64,000 bases of DNA from Sanghuangporus weigelae (taxonomy: Eukaryota; Basidiomycota; Agaricomycetes; Hymenochaetales; Hymenochaetaceae), in contig CP137327.1 in the NCBI GenBank assembly GCA_033182465.1, positions 1,302,001 to 1,366,000 of the forward strand. Reading direction: 5' to 3'. This document shows, piece by piece, positions 55,201 through 64,000 of this stretch. The notes under the pieces were generated by a model, which did not search any database, was not told the DNA's origin, and was given only the letters and a program-made list of their open reading frames with translations. The position numbers were made by a program, and so were the translations under genes. The stretch's first letter is position 1, and each line of letters opens with the position of its first letter.

Positions 55201-55930
55201 ATCCAGCATTTCTTGTTGTCGATAAATTCAAGTCCTACATCATTGAGACCGAAAGTCCTGTGTCGAAGTCTGTAGCAATCAAAAATCTTGCAGCTCTGTG
55301 AATGATGGGTAACCTTGAGTTTCATTGAAGGTTAGAATACTTCATGACAGTTACGGATGGCCATATAGACACTCAGGGCACGGAGAGAATATTCTGCGCA
55401 AAGATGGAGACCACTTCTGTTGGATCCATATCCTGATCTTCCATATTGTGAAGTTCATGCAGCTGATCCTCTGACCGATTGACCATTTCAAGCTCATCCT
55501 CATCCATTTGATAAACGTGAATTATTGGCTCCTATACCGTTGTCATTGAAGATAGAAAGCCCAAAAGTTTTCCAAGATTGACTTCCTCAATACTTAGGCG
55601 AGCTCAACCAAGTTTCCCGGATATGTGGTCTGAATTAAGAACTCCACCCTGTTGCAGTAGTGCAGTATTGAGTATCCTGCGAAAGACCCAACTTTTGCAG
55701 GATTGGAAAGTGAAGCCGTGAAAGATAACATCGAATCACCCCTGAGATGTTACGCCGAGCTGTAGATTGAGAGCTCCTGTACGCTCGAGTGAAAAGAGAA
55801 GATAGCAACAAAAGAGGTCAACGTCATATCTTTTCCGCAGCCAACGGCCTCTCTGAAGGATTGACGAGCACTCCCCTTTCTTTAGCCTAGTTATGATGTA
55901 TCGGACGGACATACTCACACTGCATAATGT
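55201..55930 (-). pseudogene. Decayed F-box-family remnant 3
   Basis: Minus-strand pieces match the remnants at 27.5 and 35.7 kb (blocks equivalent to the GVYMAIC and AIFSFHPS segments), in broken frames. It stands behind F-box copy 6 exactly as remnants 1 and 2 stand behind their copies. Confidence 0.55.
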
Positions 55931-56100
55931 AAACCACACTGGTACACGGCTATGCGTTTTATTCGAATGGGAGAGATATTAAGGGAAAGAAACATCAAAT
56001 TCGCAAAAGTCCATATATCTAAGCGAGGCACTTGGATTTTCAAGATAGTTTCAATAGATGAAGCAGACGGAGTCAGAAACTACTTGTCGCGATCCGTTAA

Positions 56101-57640
56101 CTAGTAAGAGTCATCATCCGTGTAGCCATCATCGTAAAGGAAAGCATGATCGACCTCTTCGAGATTATACGACCCATTATAACACATCCGGCAGTTTTGA
56201 AACTCAAACTGAACGCCATTTAAGACCGGAACGAAGCAAAACGTCACGTATATCGTATACACAGCGCCATGGGTCTCCCCACCCATGGCCGCCATGGAAG
56301 CGTATTTAACGAATCTGGTGCGAGCTGACAGTGCCAGAGCACTCGAAAGATGGGAATTTGTATTCTGCAAATTTAAGCGTCAACATTAGGACTTCGACCT
56401 GCGGAGGGATGTGACAAAGGTCAATGCTCGTGAATCCCGATAGTTCCAGCTCTGTGCACGATGGGTTACTTTGAAGAATGCCTTGAAACGGACCATCACT
56501 GGCACTGGTCGACTGCCAGGGAGGAGACAAGAAAGGGTCCACCATGTCATGCAACGCTAAGGTTTGGAAAGACGAGGAACAAATCTTCTGCACAACGATC
56601 GAGGCAAACCTCGTCGAGCCTTCCCACTTCCAAAAGCAAAGCTTGAGCTTGAGCTTGATAAGTCCGGGCGGCCGAACTGCTTTGTGATCGGACACTTCCT
56701 GATCGACTTCCTCGGTCCTATGCAACAAGCAAATACTTAATTCCTGTAGCGTGTTCGTGCAAGATAAGAAGTCCAATAAGTTCGCCAAGGACTCGTTCCG
56801 TAACTCAAGGGATAGATTAACCAAGCTCCCCGCTAGCGAGCTATGTGGAAGGAATCTTGTGTGCAGAGTGCGAAGCAATGGCATTTCAATTGGGAGTGCT
56901 GTGAACCGAGAATATGCAAATCTTTGGATGATAGCACTTGCAGGCTCGGAAAATTCATGAGCATGGTCAATCGAGAGGTCCTTTAAGTGTAAAGAGAAAA
57001 TAGCGGGGATTGAATCCAACAATTTGCCTTTGACATCTTCTCGCGGCTGGATATTTGCTCTTAACGATCGAAAGGCACTTCTCTCTGCTATGGCAAGTAT
57101 CTGTTTCCGGTCCCATCTGGATGACAATCGTAGCCTCTGCCAAATGGCTGGAGAGCCATTAACTATGGAACGGAATTGCTTGGACACGTGTGACAAGGCT
57201 ACCATAGACTTCACACCGCTAGTGGCATCGAGGAATATCCGTGAAAGAAGGTCGGTCGGATGACGATTGAGACCATACTTCATAGCAGATGAGTCGACGC
57301 GATACTGAAGGTGCTCAAAAGTCTCTATCATCTCATCAACATCTTCCCGGCTGTCAATCAAAGCACCGTGGTAATGATGTACAGTCGCTCGCAAGGATCG
57401 AAGGGCCTTGAAGGGATCTGGATAATCCTCAACTTCGCTATTTGGACAATCATGGGGATATTATTATTGAAGAAGATGCGCAACGAAGAGTGGAAATGCT
57501 TACACTTTTTGGAGTATAGATGCGCAGTCACCGATTGCACGTCATAGATCATCTACAGCATGTCGGAACCTGTCCAGAGCGCTAGACAGTACTAGTTCGT
57601 CAGCCCCATCAAGGAACAGGCTGGCCCATTTTTTACGCAT
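56101..57640 (-). pseudogene. F-box gene copy 6, inactivated
   Basis: Exon 1 starts at ATG 57640 and contains TGA at 57542-57544 where intact copies have TGG (DELWR). Exon 2 keeps the F-box (LNRHPTDLLSRIFLDAT, LSHVSKQFRSIVNGSP) for 362 codons, then has TAA at 56306-56308 where others have Leu (HQIR-L-IRFHG), and a one-base insertion near 56215 before the conserved end. Three lesions; the domain part is still largely readable. Confidence 0.8.
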
Positions 57641-58199
57641 TGATTTGGCGCTGTGATTGCAAGTTTGGTCAGAATAGAGATGATAAGTCTGCAGAATGAT
57701 ACTTACTTATGGGAGACTGCAATGAGAGTGAATGAGAGAGAGTGACTCGATCGGAGCCGGTGGGCGTGTTGGCAGCTTCGGCATAACCCCCGAGCTATTG
57801 CATTGTTTGTGACGCCTGAAATTTGGAATAAATATTAATGCAAATAATTGAGAGTATGTTTGGAGGGTAGTCCTCATACTGAAATCTGAACTATAAACAA
57901 TTGACGAGAGGTATTTCTGCAGAACAATAGCTGTTGGACCTCTCCGCGAGTGAGAAACCAGGGAATCTTGTGCATAGCACGGAGTTGGATGTGTTTGACT
58001 GATTTCTTCAGCTCAGTAGAAGTGCATCAATACTGCAGTGCCGGTAGTGGCAGGAAGGATACATATGAAGCAGGTCAAAGATACATTATACAAGTTCGAA
58101 GACCCGGTTCCAAAAATAAGATGCCGAAACAAGTGCTAGTATAGCAGAATGGGGTGTCAGGTAGTTCGGAATGGCAAAGGGAAAGGTGAGTTGTTGTCA

Positions 58200-59250
58200 T
58201 CGAGACCAATAAAGGCAAGCTCTACATCATTGAGACCGAAAGTCCCATGTCGAAGTCTGTAGCAATCATCAAACTTGAACTGAACGCCATGGTGATCGGA
58301 ACGAAGGAGAACATCGTATGACTCCTGAACCAACGATTTCCACAGCAGTCTACCCTTTCGGGTGTACCACAGACCTATAACCGGTAGAACCTCAAATTGA
58401 TGAGGGATGCACCAAAGGTCGACAATATAAAGTCCCGGGAGCTGCAGCTCTGTGTTTGATGGGTTACCTTAACTTATATTGATTCTATTGGAGTTTCGCA
58501 TACTTTGCGACAAGTTACGAATGGCCATATAAACATCCAGGGCACGGAGAGATGAAGAATAAAATTTCTGCGCAAAGATGGGGGCCATTTCTGAGATTTT
58601 ATATCCGGAACCACGAACCGAGTCTCCACCAGACTCAAGTGAAAAGAGAAGATGGCATTGATAGAAGGCAATGACGTATCTTTCTCGCAGTCGATAACCG
58701 CTTCAAGGGATTGACTATTCCGCTTTTTTATCGTACGGCGCATGTAGTCGACAGCGGAAGCTTAACACGGAGATCCGTTTTCTAGAGAACGGAATCTCTG
58801 GTACATGTGCGGGAGCACTGTCTTTGACATGCAGAATCAAGCAGCATCTGTGAAAGCAGCTCATTCGGCAGGCGATTGAAGCCATATTTCATACAGCACT
58901 GGAAATCATCTAAAGCTCCACGGAGGCGATTCATCCTCCTATCAGAAGGCTCCTTGGCAAGTCTCGTAAAGGCGTCGCGCATAGGCTTGACGGATGATCA
59001 TACGCCTGCACTCAGGAGCCTTGACGGGATCGTCGAAGTCCTCGCTGATCAAACATTCATGCCCGTCAATGAGAGAACAAATCATGAGATATTGACGATG
59101 CTTACACGTTTTGGAGTGAAGACGAACGCTCTTTGACCAATCTCCACAGATGATCTGATCTGTGGCATGTCGTAAGCCTATGAGACAGTTCACCGGCACT
59201 GTCGAGAAACGGGTTGACCACCACTTCGACTTCGTGACTCACCGGACCCG
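58200..59250 (-). pseudogene. Decayed F-box-family remnant 4
   Basis: Fragments include an F-box start (KYGFNRLPNELLSQMLLDSA near 58830-58890), an upstream part with DFDDPVKAPECRR corresponding to the DVEDYPDPFKAL junction region, and a C-terminal part with KVCETPIESI. Different frames and stops separate them. The F-box start identifies the remnant family as once complete F-box genes of a second subfamily. Confidence 0.65.
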
Positions 59251-60025
59251 GAAAGATATTGAGAGTCTAGTCGGAAACGGAAATAAAGACGATGCTTGGA
59301 TTTGCTGGGGATACTTGCTTATAAGAGAGCACTACATGTAGTGAGAGCGAGAGTTTGATGATGTGACACTCAAATTTGCCATGCATATATATGTTTGCCG
59401 TTGGTCCCATATCTCATACCACTGCTATCAGTGTCACAGCGTGTTCGCAACAGCAAAGCAAAGAAAGATGGATGGTGATCATCATTCGACTTGCTTCAAG
59501 TTCTGAAGATAGAAATTGTTCTAAACACCTGTAAATTGACGTAAAGTGAATACACGACTCGGACTTATGTGTATCAATACTCAAAATTACTAGGAATACT
59601 TACAGATAAATCTATCAATGCATACCCATCCTCAGCAATTTGTGGTGGATGAGTGGTCAGTAATCAGTCGTGCTGGCCGCGGAGTCGCACGACTCGCAAG
59701 AGGCTCTGAGCTGCGGACCGTGAGCACATCACTGCGCTTTGACCGCACTCTTCATGCTGATTTTGCGGTGCGCTCTGGCTCGCTCTAAGTAAAAAAAAAA
59801 ATTACCTTGAACCACGACCACGACCGTCGTGTCTGCGTAACTCGACTGGTCCCAAGCAGGAAGACGGAGCAGCAAAGAGGAGAAGATTATTAGCTGTGAG
59901 CTGTAGACTGCGCCAGTGTGGAAGAACGGTGGTGTAGCTCATTGATCTCTTTGCGAAACGCCTGCGAGACTGCGTTTCGGTCAATCCGTAGCTAGACCTG
60001 TGGAGTACAGTTTTTCTACTAAGAA
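59251..60025. other. Intergenic region, no gene seen
   Basis: Between the divergent remnant 4 and the second PPxY gene. An A-run lies near 59790. Presumed to hold the promoter of the gene at 60026. Confidence 0.45.
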
Positions 60026-61505
60026 ATGGTGATACTCAGCGAGAAGGACGACGGGCTCGTCCCACCGCCTCCCTACTTCGCCATTGAGTCCACATCACAT
60101 CCTTCCGCCCACGAACTTTCGCACTCTCGTTCCACCTCCTCAACACATCTACCGTCTTCGTCGTCAACTCCTCGAACGGGGCGTCAACGAGCGCCCAACC
60201 TTCCTTCCCATGTCCTTCTCCTGATCGTCTACTCAACTCTGCCTCGCCCGGGGGAAGTTCGCTTAGATAGAGCAACGGGTGCGCGAAGACGAGAGAGCAG
60301 TGAGGAGATGGCTGTTCGCACGACGAGGACATTGTATTGGATGGCGTTTTGTCTGAGGGGAGTAAATAGAGGATTTTATCTTGGTGAGGTCGATTCCCAG
60401 TACTTCTCCTCGACGTACTGCCTACTGACTTGATGATCATCCCTTTCGTTAATGTGTCTGCGATGCGATGAAGCCTCGATGCATCTCCTACGATCGACTC
60501 TCCTTCCGCACTATATGCAATACGTGCGTGCCCCGTATTCGAGTGATCCATTCCCGCACACATCGGTTTCGCCGCATCGCACTGGCTCGGAACGTCCTCA
60601 GCAGTTCAGCAATGGTTCTGGTTCTAGTTCTGCTGGACGCCAGGCAGGCGCTGTCGTCGGCTCCATGCAATGCGAGACAGAGGTACAAGTATTCACTGCT
60701 ACTGATATCCTCGCTTTTTACTGATCATCTTTATTGTTTTCTTCGATAGGTCTTGGATCTGTTCATCTTACACCAACTACACGAAGATGTCTTTGCGGAT
60801 GACACCAGTCTACATACACCCCGTCCTGAACGACTGAGCGACTTGTTTGACTTTATGCAGCCTCGAGCGAGGCTCACAGATCTCGTCCGTGCTTATGGAG
60901 CAGGAGCAGGGCTCGTCGCATTTTCGGAGGATGATCTGATTCAGGATACTAGTGCCAGCAACAGTGCTATCGAAGAGTCCAGATACGGAGGGGACGATGA
61001 AACCAGTTCACAATATTCATTCTCGAGTACGGCCGAGAAGAGAGTCCCAGAGCTGAACTTGAAAGCCAAGTCCCCGCGATTAACATCGACGTTGACACTC
61101 GTAAATCCACCTGGTCGTTCTTCCTCAGTGTACACCCAGAATACGTTGCCATCACCGTCAGCATCTACAGTTAAATTCTCGGCCTACAGTTTCGAGCCTG
61201 TACCTTTTCGATCCTCCCCTTCTCCCTCAACTCTATCCCAAACATGCCTTCAGATACGTAGGAAGAAGATCCTGTACTCCTCTCTCCGAATCTCGTTCTC
61301 ATCGCGCCACGTCGGGCTTGTCTATACCCCGTATTCCTCACAGCAGAGGGATTCGTCTGCGGGACCGTCTGGAAGTTCAAACTTGGAGCGAGGAGGAGCT
61401 CCGCGGACGATTGTGGACGTCCCGCGCGAACGAGACGAGCCTCTCGAGCGATCTGCAAGCCGGCTTGTTGCGGGTTTGAAGGCTTGGATGAACGGTTGTT
61501 ATTAA
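60026..61505 (+). CDS. PPxY-containing, F-box-like protein, copy 2 (440 aa)
   Basis: Exons 60026-60383, 60474-60682 and 60750-61505, phases 1 and 0 as in copy 1. It starts MVILSEKDD and has VPPPPYFAIES (PPxY). The F-box-like region reads LPSHVLLLIVYSTL, later MAFCLRGVNRGFYL and SMHLLRSTLLPHY. Exon 3 contains QPRARLTDLVRAYGAGAG, a long Ser-rich middle and the conserved end HVGLVYTPY and RTIVDVPRERDEPLERS. Larger than copy 1 because of the Ser-rich middle and longer exon 1. Intact, function unknown. Confidence 0.82.
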
Positions 61506-62056
61506 TCTCGTCGCGAGGAACTTCTGGGATAATGGTCTGGTAGTCTTGCTCGCAGTTGCTGATATGTATTTGGTTTCCCTGCTGTAATCGACTGTATTTA
61601 TATGCTGTGAAACGATTCGCGATTTCTTCTTAGAGAGAAAAAATAATGTTCAAAATACGGCGATTTCGATGATTCAACGAAGTGTACTATTACAGTAGTA
61701 TACGTGTGATCAGGATTGCAGTTCGGCTGACGCTCGTTCCGTGTGTGGGATGGGTACCTCCAGGAAAGACCTGCTTTGGTTTCGACTATTGATGTACATA
61801 GGTGACAGAACCTTATGGTCTTTCGATCTACGGAAGAGAATGAAGAGGCATTTGACAACTAGATAAGACAAACCTTTTCGATATGAAACGGAATGCGAGG
61901 GATAGTTATAAGGAACTCAATGCATGTAATGTCAGTGACCTTCCGCATGGATCCACGCAGTGAATGAATAAACAAATACAATAGCATCTAACAAACACCT
62001 GTTCTATGAAACGGTACGATGAAGTCATCCAGACCTTCAGCAAGCTGATATCCGGG
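61506..62056. other. Convergent 3' region
   Basis: Lies between the 3' ends of the PPxY gene copy 2 and the minus-strand membrane protein gene. No gene was recognised. Confidence 0.45.
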
Positions 62057-63600
62057 TCAGTCCACAAATGTCTCCAAATCATCCCGAGCATACAAATCTT
62101 CCAATCCTCTATCCGTCGTGGATAAGGTGGGCACCTGGACGTTCCAGGACAAGTACGTCGAGCCGTCCTCGGGTGGACCATAATATGCCATTCGGAGGTT
62201 GAGGATGAGGTTGGGGGCCAGAATGGTCACCAAGGTTATGACGATTGTCTCGTAGGCATTCAGTTCATGATAAATAAATGAAGTAATATCGTTCTCCATT
62301 CGAAGGTAAGCAGATTGTGCAAGAGGTGGATCATGCTCAGAGAGAACTCACGATTCGGAACTGGACGGTGAACGCAATGACCGTTCCAACGGAACAGACC
62401 GTGAATATTCTTTTACGATATCGATTCGATAGAACGCACCCCATTGTCAGTGCGTACATTTATTCTCATGTAAAGAACACTTACATGGCAAAGTAAGCAA
62501 CTGAATCTCTCGCCATTGCAGTAGTCACGTCGCGAGTCGGTGAAGGTTGGCTATTGGATTTATGCATCATGCACCTAATCCTTTCCCAATTCCCTGCCTT
62601 AAAGACGACCAGAAGGCATAGAAGGAGCTCGACGAAGGATGTGATAGCCCATCCGAAAGCAGCCATCGGCAAAGACTTCATACACGCAAGCTCGTCCCGG
62701 ACCTTAACAAATGGGCTTTCAATGCAACCTCCAGATGCATCGCAGTCGTTCTCCTCAATGGTGACTTTCATTGTAACATATGTTCAGCTCAAAGAAGGAG
62801 CTCTGATAAATTCACTCACAAAAGGAATAGAAGAATTGCATCATGTCGAACGTGAACAGGATTGTTGTCAACACGGCGAAAAAGACGAGTAGCTTCTTGC
62901 TCCTTCCGTATAGGGCGTACACTCGCATCATAAGAATCACTTGATGAGTGGACGAATCAACAGAGGTCAAATGCCAAAGATCGATCGTATTACTCACTCT
63001 CTGCGACCAGGATGATCATAGGTCCAACTCCAGAAAACAGATTCCCGTTTAGACCTTGTGAACATGTTCAGTGGTCGCCTACAGGAAGATTGGATGATAC
63101 TCACAAGTCTCAACGACATTGTTCACAACAGGCTGATAATGGAGGGTAAGATCAAGGGATAAAGTGATTATAAACACGTACATAGCTGCGCAAATTTACT
63201 GGATCATTCCAAGCATAACTATGCACCCCTATAACTGAGCATCTGTCCGATTTACGCTTCAGCGACGTTCGTTCCGACTACTTTTGCACATACATTAGGA
63301 AAAACGCGCCGAGATATCTTGACTACGGGAACATATGTATATAGATCTGCGCCTATTTGATATTCGACGTACATACCAGCAAATACATTGCTTTGCCGAA
63401 TGTCCATTTGTTTGACTGAGAATTTTCAGATTCAGTGTTTTCTGGTATCACAAAAAGCAATTACTTGAGCTACCCAGATATATTCGACCTAGACCATCAC
63501 TTCAATCAGCTACTCGATTTCGGGTGGATTGAATTTTTACCTCTTCGTGAAGGTGTAACGCTATCTCTCGCTATTAGCACCATTCAAGGTGTTGAAAAGC
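62057..63600 (-). CDS. Multi-pass membrane protein of the DUF6533 type
   Basis: A minus-strand gene of seven or more short exons. Recognisable coding pieces in order: VEYIW (near 63485), SNKWTFGKAMYLL (63412 region), YVFIITLSLDLTLHYQP, NGNLFSGVGPMIILVAE, VILMMRVYALYGRSKK, a loop with several Cys (DCDASGGCIES), MAAFGWAITSFVELLLCLLVVF, MGCVLSNRYRKRIF and a last exon LAPNLILNLRMAYYG ending at 62057. The RVYALYGR and LILNLR signatures and about seven hydrophobic helices fit the family common in Agaricomycetes; its function is unknown. The first exon and exact start are not resolved, so the upper coordinate is approximate. Confidence 0.7.
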
Positions 63601-63639
63601 AAAAAGCAGCGTACCAGTATAATAGAAATGGAACGTAGT

Positions 63640-64000
63640 GCATGCAACTGAAGTACTATGTGAGCAATATCGCAGCAACTAGTAAAATGCGAAATTAACC
63701 AAGTATCGATTTGAATGTGGTAAGTTCGTGAGCGTCCTCGGGATAAAGCTGAATAGATCTCTTGGGGGACATTTTGGGGACCAGGTAGACACTTTCTCAG
63801 AAGAGGATGGAGAGTTTATACCCAAAGTGCGACATCATAATGCAAAGTAGAGTTGTTTCAAGATGCAATGCCAACAGCAGCGGAGATCCGTGATAAGCGA
63901 TATTAAAATCTTCGGTGTGGGCGAGCCGGACTGAATATCTAGGTCTGCGTCGTAGGTGACGGAAGAAGCCGAGCCTTCTTTCGCTACTATCATCACCTCC
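63640..64000. other. Window end, nothing recognised
   Basis: No frame or repeat with support was found in this last stretch. Confidence 0.4.

Noticed and set aside
63435-63638. 67-codon plus-strand frame at the right edge
   Set aside because: It is opposite to exons of the minus-strand membrane protein gene (VEYIW exon) and has no features of its own.

Overview
This window looks like nuclear DNA of a mushroom-forming basidiomycete (Agaricomycetes). The evidence is short introns of about 44 to 80 nt with GT..AG ends and CTRAY-like branch sites, a GAPDH gene split by basidiomycete-style tiny exons, a multi-membrane-span protein of the DUF6533 kind, a large decaying F-box family, and a Ty3/gypsy chromovirus. 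I cannot name the species.

Layout. 1-5.93 kb: a Ras guanine-nucleotide exchange factor on the minus strand, with its C-terminus cut by the window edge. 6.1-8.4 kb: AT-rich nested TA-target DNA transposons, including a 211-bp MITE sitting exactly at the centre of a palindrome. 8.45-21.85 kb: a young, almost complete chromovirus with about 1.5-kb LTRs, preceded by an inverted LTR fragment. It carries gag and pol, joined by a canonical -1 slippery site, and four further candidate genes: a coiled-coil ORF before gag, a 3' ORF broken by one TGA, an ORF inside the LTR, and an antisense spliced single-span membrane protein near the 3' LTR. 21.85-25.7 kb: unassigned GC-rich DNA, a 27-bp minisatellite and a broken conserved-looking gene.

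25.7-38.4 kb: a tandem array of F-box genes on the plus strand (two intact, two dead) alternating with more decayed remnants. It is interrupted at 30.6-33.2 kb by a dead partial copy of the RasGEF gene and a 734-bp TIR element. 38.95-39.2 kb: a fragment of a PPxY gene family. 39.46-40.92 kb: the GAPDH gene (minus). 42.3-49.4 kb: three tandem copies of an unrecognised two-exon gene (minus), each with a conserved TATA box, two of them with a small partner gene upstream. 50.3-51.1 kb: a divergent F-box-family relative. 51.6-52.7 kb and 60.0-61.5 kb: two intact three-exon PPxY-containing paralogues. 53.0-59.3 kb: a second F-box array in the opposite orientation. 62.06-63.6 kb: the DUF6533-like membrane protein gene (minus).

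The arrangement F-box gene facing PPxY gene occurs twice in opposite orientation (36.9-39.2 kb and 52.2-54.5 kb), so the GAPDH block and the three-copy family are enclosed by an old inverted duplication. Housekeeping genes (GAPDH, RasGEF) are embedded in a region dominated by gene duplication, decay and transposition. The element with the most undescribed-looking biology is the chromovirus.
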